From: Microbacterium ulmi
Lineage (GTDB): Bacteria; Actinomycetota; Actinomycetes; Actinomycetales; Microbacteriaceae
Direction: 5' to 3'
DNA: 64,000 bases
NCBI RefSeq assembly: GCF_011759705.1
Contig: NZ_JAAOZF010000002.1
Location: 744,001-808,000, forward strand
The translations under genes and the position numbers were made by a program. Each line of letters opens with the position of its first letter. Position 1 is the stretch's first letter. Positions 31,658-38,898 of the stretch are shown piece by piece. Below the pieces are notes generated by a model that made no database searches, was not told where the DNA came from, and saw only the letters and a list, made by a program, of their open reading frames with translations.

Positions 31658-32327
31658 ACCGCGACCGCATCCACTCGACGACGACCGGCGCGAGGGCTGC
31701 GCCCACCTCATCGGGAGTGCGCGTGAGACCCTTGACGTCGAACGAGTGACCGGCGCCCTCTATCCAGGCGATATCGGCGTCCTGACAGGACGCGACGGCC
31801 GCCTCGAGCTGGTCGTGCGGATCGACGAACCGGTCGTTCGTGCCCTCGACGAACAGCTGCGGCTGTGCGATGTCGGGCAGGTGCGCGACGCGCGCCTTCT
31901 CGGGCTCCCCGGGCGGATGCAGCGGATACCCCAGGTACACGAGACCTGCCGGGCGGATCACACCCTCCGCGGCCGCCATGGAGGCCATGCGCCCGCCGTA
32001 CGACTTTCCCGCCGCCCACAGCGGGAGATCGGGTGCGCGATCGCCCGCGAACTCCGACATCGCGCGCCAGGCCTCGACGGCGTGCGCCGCGGGTCCGGGC
32101 ATGCGCCGTCCCGCCTCGGCGTACGGGAAGGTGAAGCGCAGCGTCGCGCACCCGTGGACGTTGAGCGCCGCCGTGAAGCCCGTGAGGAACGGATGCCGGT
32201 AGCCCGCTCCCGCTCCGTGCGCGACCGCCACGACCGCCCACGCGCCGTCCGGCCGCGTCCAGTCCGCCGACACGTCGACCGAACCGGACGGGAGACCGAC
32301 CGCGATCCGCTCCTCGTCCGAGCCCAC
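31653..32327 (-). CDS. Alpha/beta hydrolase, TEX30/KANL3-like family
   Basis: A 224-residue serine hydrolase fold. VVAVAHGAGAGYRHPFL holds the oxyanion region; AAGKSYGGRMAS is the nucleophile elbow (G-x-S-x-G, Ser near residue 100); FVEGTNDRFVDP supplies the acid and GAGHSFDVKG the histidine. The family is also called dienelactone hydrolase-like, substrates unknown. The GTG start lies one base after the stop of the general-stress-protein gene (TGA-C-GTG), so translation is probably by reinitiation. Confidence 0.85.
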   Translation of the reverse strand: MGSDEERIAVGLPSGSVDVSADWTRPDGAWAVVAVAHGAGAGYRHPFLTGFTAALNVHGCATLRFTFPYAEAGRRMPGPAAHAVEAWRAMSEFAGDRAPDLPLWAAGKSYGGRMASMAAAEGVIRPAGLVYLGYPLHPPGEPEKARVAHLPDIAQPQLFVEGTNDRFVDPHDQLEAAVASCQDADIAWIEGAGHSFDVKGLTRTPDEVGAALAPVVVEWMRSRS

Positions 32328-32328
32328 G

Positions 32329-33192
32329 TCAGCCGCGCGGGGGCTCTCGTGTCGCGGCGGGGTCCTCCTCGGAGCCCGCGCTCGGCGCGCGGCCGTCTGC
32401 GGGACCGGGCTCGTGCTCGCCCTCGGCACCAACCTCATGGTCGCCCTCGGGACCGGGCTCGTGGCCGGCCTCGGGCTCGTGGCCGGCCTCGGGCTCGTGA
32501 TCGGCATCCTGCGCAGAGTCCGCGCCGGCGTCGGCTCCACCGCGCGCACTGCGTCCCGCCGCGGCCTGCGGCTCCGGCTCGGCGCCCGCCGCGGCTCCCA
32601 CGGGCGGCCGGTCGCCGGACGCCGGTGCGGCGCCCCCGGCCGGGGCGGGGAAGACCCGCTCCCCGTATCGCGGCGGCTCGCTCGCATCGACCGTGGGCGC
32701 AGGAGCGGGCCGTGCCACGACGGTCTGGGCGCCCAGCACCTGCCGCGCGCGGTTGACGCTCGCGGAGGCGACCGAGACCTCGTAGTGCTCGGCGACGACC
32801 TGCATCACCGATGCGAAGTCGCGGCGGCGGCGCACGATCGCGAACGAGATGATGCTCATGAGCATGCCGATCGCGATGCCGACGAACAGCACGCCGACGA
32901 AGAGCTGGATGGGGGGCGAGGGCGTGCCCAGCACGAAGATCGCCGAGAAGAGGAGTCCCAGCAGGAGCCCGTTTATCGCGCCCGAGCGCGCAGCGGTCGC
33001 ATAGCCGAGCTTGCCTGTGATGCGCTCGATCGAGCGCAGCCCCGTGCCGACGATCGCGATGTCGCGGGCCGGCACGTCGGCCGCGATGAGCGACGACACC
33101 GCCTTCTGCGCAGCCTCGTACGTGGGATAGGACGCGACGGTCTGTCCGACCTCGTCGAAGCCCTGGGGAAGACGCCCGCCCATCATGCTCAC
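32329..33192 (-). CDS. General stress protein 17M-like two-helix membrane protein with acidic repeat tail
   Basis: A 287-residue protein. Residues 1-125 form the general-stress (YflT/GSP17M-like) domain: PTYEAAQKAVSSLIAADVPARDIAIVG, then two membrane helices at about 64-84 and 90-115. After residue 150 the chain becomes Pro/Ala-rich and then acidic, with repeats such as GHEPEAGHEPEAGHEPGP near 240-260; the DNA there shows an 18-base tandem repeat around 32458-32505. GTG 33192 is placed eight bases after GGGAGG. It is divergent from the MgtE_N/CBS gene and coupled to the hydrolase. The tail could bind metal or simply be disordered (inference). Confidence 0.8.
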   Translation of the reverse strand: MSMMGGRLPQGFDEVGQTVASYPTYEAAQKAVSSLIAADVPARDIAIVGTGLRSIERITGKLGYATAARSGAINGLLLGLLFSAIFVLGTPSPPIQLFVGVLFVGIAIGMLMSIISFAIVRRRRDFASVMQVVAEHYEVSVASASVNRARQVLGAQTVVARPAPAPTVDASEPPRYGERVFPAPAGGAAPASGDRPPVGAAAGAEPEPQAAAGRSARGGADAGADSAQDADHEPEAGHEPEAGHEPGPEGDHEVGAEGEHEPGPADGRAPSAGSEEDPAATREPPRG

Positions 33193-33219
33193 GTCATCAT
33201 CCTCCCACGATGGCCGGAC

Positions 33220-33225
33220 TACGCT
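33220..33225 (+). promoter_or_regulatory. TACGCT -10 element for the MgtE_N/CBS operon
   Basis: TACGCT, then GTG at five bases (33231) or the in-frame GTG at seven bases (33233). No Shine-Dalgarno. Confidence 0.55.
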
Positions 33226-33232
33226 GGGACGT

Positions 33233-34525
33233 GTGAGCACGCAGAGGGTTTTCGTCGCGCGCCTGGCGGGCTGCGCCGTCTTCGACCCGGCGGGCGATCG
33301 GCTCGGCAAGGTCCGGGACGTCGTCGTCATCTATCGCAAGGACGATCCGCCCCGCGTCGTCGGACTCGTCGTCGAGATCCCTGGCCGCCGTCACGTGTTC
33401 CTCTCGATCGGCCGCGTCACCTCGATCGCGACGGGCCAGGTCATCACGACGGGGCTCATCAACGTGCGGCGGTTCCAGCAGCGCGGCGGCGAAGTGCGCG
33501 TCATGGTCGAGCTCCTCGGCAGGAAGGTGTACTTCACCGACGGCTCGGGCGAGGCCGTCATCGAGGACGTCGCGATCGAGCGCAATCGCCTCGGCGAGTG
33601 GGACATCGGCCAGCTGTTCCTTCGGAAGCCCAAGACGAGCGCCTCTCCCTTCGCGAAGGGGCCGACGACGTTCGCGAACTGGTCGGACGTGCTCGAGCAG
33701 CAGACCCCCGGCGAGGCGCAGTCGGCAGAGCAGCTCGTCGCGACCTTCTCCGAGCTCAAGGCCGCCGACCTCGCCAACACTCTGCTCGACCTGCCGGAGG
33801 ACCGCCTCCTGGAGGTCGCCGAAGAGCTGCCGGACGACCGTCTCGCCGACGCGCTCGAAGAGATGCCCGAAGACGACCAGGTGCACATCCTCGAGGCCCT
33901 CGGCGACGAGCGGGCCGCCGACATCCTCGACGCCATGGAGCCGGATGACGCCGCCGACGTCCTCGCCCAGCTCCCCGAGGAGCGGCTCGAGGAGCTGCTC
34001 GACCTCATGGAGCCCGAGGAGGCCGAGGACGTCCGCGCGCTCCTGAAGTACGGGCCCGACACGGCGGGCGGTCTCATGACGAGCGAGCCGATCGTCCTGT
34101 CCGCCGACGCGACGGTCGCGGAGGCGCTCGCCCTCATCCGCCGCCACGAGCTGCACCCCGCTCTCGCCGCCGCCGTCTTCATCACGCTCCCGCCGTACGA
34201 GACTCCCACGGGTCGTCTGCTCGGCACCGTGCACTTCCAGCGGATGCTGCGCTACCCCCCGCACGAGCGTCTCGGCGCCATCATCGACGACACCGTCGAC
34301 CCCGTCCCCGCGACGGCGTCCGCGGCTGAGGTCGCCCGCCTTCTCGCGAGCTACAACCTCGTGTCGCTGCCCGTCGTCGACCAGGCCCATCGGCTCGTGG
34401 GCGCCGTGTCGGTCGACGACGTGCTCGACCACCTCCTGCCCGAGGACTGGCGATCGCACGACGGCGATGACGACAGTCCCGCCCCCGTCCCGACGAACAC
34501 TGCGAGCATCCCGAGGAGGCGCTGA
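33233..34525 (+). CDS. PRC-barrel, MgtE N-terminal and CBS-domain protein without the MgtE channel
   Basis: A 430-residue soluble protein. Residues 1-130 contain two PRC-barrel-like segments (GDRLGKVRDVVVIY, GRKVYFTDGSG). Residues 160-270 are the MgtE_N superhelix, with the characteristic repeats ADLANTLLDLPEDR, LADALEEMPEDDQ, AADILDAMEPDDAADVLAQLPEE. A CBS pair follows, with TAGGLMTSEPIVL and LPVVDQAHRLVGAVSVDDVLDHL. In MgtE this cytosolic part senses Mg2+ and gates the channel, but here no membrane helices follow. The stop overlaps the next start by one base (TGATG), so the DUF1003 membrane protein is an obvious partner. Likely a sensor module, not a transporter. Confidence 0.88.
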   Translation: MSTQRVFVARLAGCAVFDPAGDRLGKVRDVVVIYRKDDPPRVVGLVVEIPGRRHVFLSIGRVTSIATGQVITTGLINVRRFQQRGGEVRVMVELLGRKVYFTDGSGEAVIEDVAIERNRLGEWDIGQLFLRKPKTSASPFAKGPTTFANWSDVLEQQTPGEAQSAEQLVATFSELKAADLANTLLDLPEDRLLEVAEELPDDRLADALEEMPEDDQVHILEALGDERAADILDAMEPDDAADVLAQLPEERLEELLDLMEPEEAEDVRALLKYGPDTAGGLMTSEPIVLSADATVAEALALIRRHELHPALAAAVFITLPPYETPTGRLLGTVHFQRMLRYPPHERLGAIIDDTVDPVPATASAAEVARLLASYNLVSLPVVDQAHRLVGAVSVDDVLDHLLPEDWRSHDGDDDSPAPVPTNTASIPRRR

Positions 34526-35061
34526 TGGCCCGGAACAGCCGCCAGATCTCGCTCGACGCCCCCCGCGGGCGCACGGGGATGCTGTCTCGCCCGTCGCAGC
34601 CGTCGCAGGACCGCTTCGGCCGCTTCTCCGAGGCGTTCGCGCGTGGGATGGGGACGTCGGGCTTCCTCATCGGGATGACGATCTTCGTCGTCGTGTGGCT
34701 CGCCTGGAACTCCGCCATGCCGCGCGAGCTGCAGTTCGACCCGCGGGAGTACAACTTCACGCTGCTGACCCTCATCCTCTCGCTGCAGGCGTCGTACGCG
34801 GCCCCCCTCATCCTGTTGGCGCAGAATCGGCAGGACGACCGCGATCGCGTGCAGATCGAGCAGGACCGGCAGCGGGCCGAGCGCAACCTCGCCGACACGG
34901 AATACCTCGCACGCGAGGTCGTCGCCCTGCGGATGGCGCTGACGGAGGTCTCGGACGAGGTCGTGACGCGCGACGTGCTCCGCCAGGAGCTCAAGGCGCT
35001 CCTCGAGCAGCTCGACGCCCGCGCCGTGAATGCCGGCGCCGGGGAGGCCGAGGCTCGGTGA
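34525..35061 (+). CDS. DUF1003 two-helix membrane protein
   Basis: A 178-residue protein: basic N-terminus, membrane helix at about 51-70 (GFLIGMTIFVVVWLAWNS), the DUF1003 signature FDPREYNFTLLTLILSLQASYAAPLILLAQNRQ with a second helix, then a long charged coiled coil (about 108-165) starting DDRDRVQIEQDRQRAERN. The helix pair plus coiled coil resembles an oligomeric membrane scaffold. Function is unknown. It is coupled both ways: one-base overlap with the MgtE_N/CBS gene and a GTGA overlap with mrp. Confidence 0.9.
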   Translation: MARNSRQISLDAPRGRTGMLSRPSQPSQDRFGRFSEAFARGMGTSGFLIGMTIFVVVWLAWNSAMPRELQFDPREYNFTLLTLILSLQASYAAPLILLAQNRQDDRDRVQIEQDRQRAERNLADTEYLAREVVALRMALTEVSDEVVTRDVLRQELKALLEQLDARAVNAGAGEAEAR

Positions 35062-36200
35062 CCGCGTCGGCGGAGGCCGTGCGCGCAGCTGTCGGCGCTG
35101 TCGTCGATCCCGAGCTGCGGCGGCCGCTGTCCGAGCTCGGAATGCTCCGCGACATCTCGGTCGACGGCGGCGTCGCCGACGTCGGGATCGCGCTCACGAT
35201 CGTGGGATGCCCCGCGGCCGACAGGATCGCGCGGGACGTGACGGATGCCGCGGCATCCGTTCCCGGCGTCGACTCCGTCGCGCTCCACGTCGGCGTCATG
35301 ACGGCCGACGAGAGACGCGAGCTCACCGAGAGGCTCCGGGGCGGGCGCGCGGCGCGCGTCATGCCGTTCGGGCCCGACTCGCTCACGCGCGTCGTCGCGG
35401 TCACGAGCGGGAAGGGCGGCGTCGGAAAGTCCACCGTGACGGCCAACCTCGCCGTCGCGCTCGCCGAACGCGGGCTCGCGGTGGGGCTCGTCGACGCCGA
35501 CGTGCACGGGTTCTCCATCCCGGGGCTCCTCGGGCTCGTCGACGCGGACGGACGCACGGCCAAGCCGACGCGCATCGACGAGCTCATCGTGCCGCCTGTC
35601 GCGCACGGCGTGAAGGTCGTCTCGATCGGGATGTTCCTGCGCGAGGGCGACGAGGGTGCCGCCGTGGCCTGGCGCGGGCCCATGCTCCACAGGACCGTGC
35701 AGCAGTTCCTCACCGACGTGTACTTCGGCGACCTCGACGTGCTCCTGCTCGACATGCCGCCGGGGACGGGCGACGTCGCGATCTCGGTCGGGCAGCTGCT
35801 CCCCCACGCCGACGTCGTCGTCGTCACGACGCCGCAGTCGGCGGCATCCGACGTCGCGATCCGCAGCGCGCTCGTCGCCCGCCAGACGGGTCAGCGGGTC
35901 GTCGGGGTCGTCGAGAACATGGGGCCTCTCACGCTGCCCGACGGCACGGTCCTCGACCTGTTCGGCGCGGGGGGCGCGCAGGCCGTCGCCGACGCGCTGT
36001 CCGCACAGGGCGACGACGTGCGCGTCCTCGCATCGATTCCGCTCAGCCCCGCGCTCCGCCAGGACGCGGATGCCGGCATCCCCGTCGTCGTGGCGCACCC
36101 CGGCGATGCCGCGGCCATCGCGATCGCTGGCCTCGCTGAGCGGCTCGCGTCGCGGCCCCGCGGGCTCGCGGGCCGGTCGCTGCCGTTCGCCCCGCGCTGA
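35058..36200 (+). CDS. mrp: Mrp/ApbC-type P-loop ATPase (Fe-S carrier family) lacking the CxxC
   Basis: A 380-residue ATPase. Residues 5-95 are a MIP18/DUF59 domain (VVDPELRRPLSELGMLRD). The deviant Walker A is TSGKGGVGKSTVTANLA near 113-129 and the switch region VLLLDMPPGTGDVAIS follows. In E. coli ApbC and archaeal homologues an ENMS...CxxC motif binds the transferable cluster; here the segment reads VENMGPLTLPDGTVLDLFGAGG with no cysteine, as in other actinobacterial Mrp proteins. Whether it still carries Fe-S is therefore open. It is the third gene of the coupled operon and ends three bases before convergent tatB. Confidence 0.9.
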   Translation: MTASAEAVRAAVGAVVDPELRRPLSELGMLRDISVDGGVADVGIALTIVGCPAADRIARDVTDAAASVPGVDSVALHVGVMTADERRELTERLRGGRAARVMPFGPDSLTRVVAVTSGKGGVGKSTVTANLAVALAERGLAVGLVDADVHGFSIPGLLGLVDADGRTAKPTRIDELIVPPVAHGVKVVSIGMFLREGDEGAAVAWRGPMLHRTVQQFLTDVYFGDLDVLLLDMPPGTGDVAISVGQLLPHADVVVVTTPQSAASDVAIRSALVARQTGQRVVGVVENMGPLTLPDGTVLDLFGAGGAQAVADALSAQGDDVRVLASIPLSPALRQDADAGIPVVVAHPGDAAAIAIAGLAERLASRPRGLAGRSLPFAPR

Positions 36201-36203
36201 GCC

Positions 36204-36581
36204 CTATGTCGCCTCGGAGTCGAACGGCGCCGGCTCTCCGGGGTGGAACGACTGGGCAGCGGGGGCGGATGCCGCGACCGCCGTCGGCGCCCCCGGCGAG
36301 ACGGGCTTCGTCTGCGGCAGCGGCGCGTCGTCGAGGAGCGCCTCGCGGATGATGCGGCGAGGGTCGTAGCGACGAGGGTCGAGCGTGCGCCAGTCGACGT
36401 CGTCGAAGTCCTCGCCGAGCTCGTCCTGCACGCGGGTCTTGGCGCTCCGCAGATAGTCGCGCGCCCGCGTGACGAGCCGCGCGAGCCCCTCGGCGTACCG
36501 CGGCAGGCGCTCGGGTCCGACGAGGAACGCCGCGACCACGAGAAGCACGAGCAGCTTCTCCCACGTCAGCCCCAGGAACAT
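36204..36581 (-). CDS. tatB: Sec-independent protein translocase subunit TatB
   Basis: A 125-residue Tat component. A short N-terminal membrane helix (KLLVLLVVAAFLVGPERLP) with the conserved FxxxGPExLP-type hinge leads into an amphipathic helix (YAEGLARLVTRARDYLRSAK), then a charged, Pro/Ala-rich C-terminal tail. The Glu of the membrane helix (Glu8) fits TatB rather than TatA. It forms the substrate receptor with TatC, which is not in this window. ATG 36581 is preceded by TAACCT at six bases. In mycobacteria tatB lies beside sigE, rseA and htrA, but here it abuts the O-methyltransferase. Confidence 0.9.
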   Translation of the reverse strand: MFLGLTWEKLLVLLVVAAFLVGPERLPRYAEGLARLVTRARDYLRSAKTRVQDELGEDFDDVDWRTLDPRRYDPRRIIREALLDDAPLPQTKPVSPGAPTAVAASAPAAQSFHPGEPAPFDSEAT

Positions 36582-36587
36582 GCTCCC

Positions 36588-36593
36588 AGGTTA
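36588..36593 (-). promoter_or_regulatory. tatB: TAACCT -10 element for tatB
   Basis: Minus-strand TAACCT-GGGAGC-ATG; leaderless geometry. Confidence 0.6.
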
Positions 36594-36630
36594 CCGCCGC
36601 GCCGAACCAGGAGCCCGCCGCGCGTCACGT

Positions 36631-36636
36631 TACGCT
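36631..36636 (+). promoter_or_regulatory. TACGCT -10 element for the O-methyltransferase gene
   Basis: TACGCT implies a start near 36643, leaving a leader of about nine bases that is essentially the GAGGAGG ribosome binding site. Confidence 0.5.
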
Positions 36637-36651
36637 GGCCGAGGAGGATCC

Positions 36652-37287
36652 ATGAGCGAGCAGGCCGCGAACCACCGGTACGCCGAAGAGGCGACGGTCG
36701 AACCCGACCACATCGCTCGAGCGCGCGCCCACGCGCTCGAGCTGGGCGCGACGCCGATCAGCGCGGCTGTGGGCGCGCAGTGCGCCGTCCTCGCGGCGGC
36801 GTCCCAGGCGCTCAACATCGTCGAGATCGGCACGGGCGCCGGCGTGTCGGGCCTGTGGCTCCTGCACGGGTCCCCGCGGGCGACCCTCACGACGATCGAC
36901 AGCGAGCCCGAGCACCTCGCGGTCGCGCGCCAGTCCTTCGCCGACGCCAAGATCCCAGCGGCGCGCGCACGCTTCATCACGGGCCGCGCGGCGGAGGTCC
37001 TGCCCCGCATGAACGAGGCGTCCTACGACATCGTCTTCGTCGACGCCGACCCGGAGGGCGTGATCGAGTACGTCGAGCACGGGCTGCGGCTCGTCCGCGC
37101 GGGCGGCACCGTCCTCATCCCGCGCGTGCTCGGCGGCGGCGCCGTCGCGGATCCCGTGCGCCGTGACCCTGTGACGGCCGCCTACCGCTCGCTCATTCAG
37201 GAGACGCAGTCCTCCCCGGCCGTCATCGGCGCCCTCTCGATCGTCGGCGAGGGGCTCCTGCAGCTCACGACCGTCGCGACCGACTGA
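36652..37287 (+). CDS. Class I SAM-dependent O-methyltransferase (COMT-like)
   Basis: A 211-residue methyltransferase. IVEIGTGAGVSGLWLL (near residue 58) is the SAM-binding motif I, TTIDSEPEHLAVARQSF holds the ribose-binding acidic residue and YDIVFVDADPEGVIEYVEHGLRLVRAGG is the metal/catalytic region of catechol-type O-methyltransferases. Length and motifs match Rv1220c of M. tuberculosis, whose physiological substrate is unknown. A clear GAGGAGG sits seven bases before the ATG. Confidence 0.9.
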   Translation: MSEQAANHRYAEEATVEPDHIARARAHALELGATPISAAVGAQCAVLAAASQALNIVEIGTGAGVSGLWLLHGSPRATLTTIDSEPEHLAVARQSFADAKIPAARARFITGRAAEVLPRMNEASYDIVFVDADPEGVIEYVEHGLRLVRAGGTVLIPRVLGGGAVADPVRRDPVTAAYRSLIQETQSSPAVIGALSIVGEGLLQLTTVATD

Positions 37288-37336
37288 CCGCTCGACGCCG
37301 ACGCGACAGGGCGGAGCGACCCCGGGAGAACGCGAA

Positions 37337-37358
37337 CGGCCGGTCCGAGGACCGGCCG
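37337..37358. terminator. Bidirectional hairpin between O-methyltransferase and DUF3117 genes
   Basis: CGGCCGGTC and GACCGGCCG form a perfect nine-base stem with loop CGAG. It is 50 bases after one stop and 20 bases after the convergent one. Confidence 0.65.
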
Positions 37359-37377
37359 CTCCACGTGGATCTGGCGT

Positions 37378-37551
37378 TCAGGCCGCGTTGACGACACCGC
37401 CGAGCACGTCGTAGAGCTCCTTGGCCTCAGCGTCGTTCACGGAGACGACCAGACGCCCGCCACCTTCGAGCGGCACGCGCACGATGATCAGGCGACCCTC
37501 CTTCACGGCCTCCATCGGCCCGTCTCCGGTTCTCGGCTTCATGGCTGCCAT
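37378..37551 (-). CDS. DUF3117 small conserved actinobacterial protein
   Basis: A 57-residue protein too short for most gene finders: it begins MAAMKPRTGDGPMEAVKEG and ends YDVLGGVVNAA. This is the DUF3117 family (Rv1211-like), nearly invariant across actinobacteria; the start MKPRTGDGPMEA is the hallmark. No function is known. AAAGGGAG lies eight bases before the ATG. A TAAACT element upstream and a strong hairpin downstream make it a single-gene unit. Extreme conservation of such a small protein suggests an essential or structural role (inference). Confidence 0.95.
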   Translation of the reverse strand: MAAMKPRTGDGPMEAVKEGRLIIVRVPLEGGGRLVVSVNDAEAKELYDVLGGVVNAA

Positions 37552-37585
37552 CAGTGGCTCCCTTTCGTCGTAGGTCTGCCTGTCA

Positions 37586-37591
37586 AGTTTA
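37586..37591 (-). promoter_or_regulatory. TAAACT -10 element for the DUF3117 gene
   Basis: TAAACT on the minus strand leads to a predicted start near 37579 and a 28-nt leader carrying the ribosome binding site. TTGACA overlaps it but no -10 fits that hexamer. Confidence 0.45.
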
Positions 37592-37659
37592 TCCCCCGGT
37601 CAGGACGCGGGCTGACGCTCCGGTCGCTCGTGGTGGACAATTCGACCCGCGACCCGCGC

Positions 37660-38898
37660 TCAGGGCACCTGCCAGTACGTGTTGGCGAGCGCGAACATGT
37701 TGTAGATCCACCACCACTGGCCGAGGAGGCAGGCCGCCAGCACGCCTATACGCCACGGGACGGAGCGCGCAAGGGCAGCGGCTCCCCACAGCGGCGAGAG
37801 CGGCACGAGGAGGCGGAAGATGCTCGACTGCGGGAAGGCGACGGCCGCGAGGTAGACGAGGTAGCTCGCCGACCACAGCCGCACGTCGACCCCGAGCCGG
37901 CGCACATGCGGCTCGAACAGGAGGAGCGCGGCGATCCCCGCGACGATCAGCCCGAGCGCGATCCATCCCGCGACCGCGCCGAGCCCCCATCGCGTGAACC
38001 AGAACTCCGTGCCCGAGAGGAGACCCTCGAACGGGACGAACGTCGTCGGCGGGTCGCTCAGCCAGTTCCGCCGCCACGCGAGCTCGGTCGCGAGGTACGC
38101 GCCTGGCCGACCCGTGACGATCCCCGCGACGACCTGCCAAGCGAACCCCACGACGACGGCGAGAACGCCGAGCGCCACGATGTGCACGATGTCGCGCGCC
38201 GGCAGCGGCTCACGCCGTCTCGTGATCCAGCGATGGATGCCGTGCAGCCCGAGAAAGAGCCCGAAGGCGAGCACTCCCGGCCGCGTGAAGCCCATGAGAG
38301 GGATCAGCAGGTACACCCACGCGTACCGGCGTCGCATCACGCGGTCGAGGGCGAGGAAGAGCCACAGGAGGAACAGCGCCTCCGCGTAGCCGATCTGGAA
38401 GATCGCGGCGAGCGGCGCCGAGGCGAAGAAGAGGACGGCCCAGAGCGCCGCCGTCTCGTCGAGGCGGGGAGGCAGCATCCGGAACAGCACGAGGCACGCG
38501 AGGTATCCCGCGACGAGCGAGATCAGGATCGCCGCGGTCGGCCACGTCTGAAGGGGTACGCCGATCACCTTCGCGAGATATGCGTAGAGGGGCATGAACG
38601 CCCAGGGATTCTCGGCGATCTGTCCCGCGTCGGTCAGGGGCAGGTCCGCGGGGTATCCGTTCTCGGCGAGGTACCAGTACCACTGCGCGTCCCACCCCAT
38701 CGCGAGCGTGCCGATCGTGGCCTCGGGGCCGAAGCGCGAGGCGGGCCCCGAGATCTCCGCCGCGGCGATGAGGAAGAGCGTCGTCGCGGCGCGCGACAGC
38801 AGGTACAGGATGCCGATCCGCAGCGCGACGGGCTGCCGGCGCCACGTCTGGCCGAACGTCGCGCGAAGCCCCTGCGGGATCAGGAGGCGGTCAGCCAC
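37660..38898 (-). CDS. PIG-V-like integral membrane mannosyltransferase
   Basis: A 412-residue polytopic protein with about ten membrane helices. The first extracytoplasmic loop has GWDAQWYWYLAENGYP, the xWDxxWYxxIAxxGY-type motif with the catalytic Asp of GT-C enzymes, as in PIG-V mannosyltransferases that use polyprenyl-phosphate mannose. AENPWAFMPLYAYLAK and GFTRPGVLAF are further family features. The acceptor may be a protein or lipoglycan. The GTG start lies inside the dapE reading frame (19-base overlap), indicating cotranscription. Confidence 0.83.
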   Translation of the reverse strand: MADRLLIPQGLRATFGQTWRRQPVALRIGILYLLSRAATTLFLIAAAEISGPASRFGPEATIGTLAMGWDAQWYWYLAENGYPADLPLTDAGQIAENPWAFMPLYAYLAKVIGVPLQTWPTAAILISLVAGYLACLVLFRMLPPRLDETAALWAVLFFASAPLAAIFQIGYAEALFLLWLFLALDRVMRRRYAWVYLLIPLMGFTRPGVLAFGLFLGLHGIHRWITRRREPLPARDIVHIVALGVLAVVVGFAWQVVAGIVTGRPGAYLATELAWRRNWLSDPPTTFVPFEGLLSGTEFWFTRWGLGAVAGWIALGLIVAGIAALLLFEPHVRRLGVDVRLWSASYLVYLAAVAFPQSSIFRLLVPLSPLWGAAALARSVPWRIGVLAACLLGQWWWIYNMFALANTYWQVP

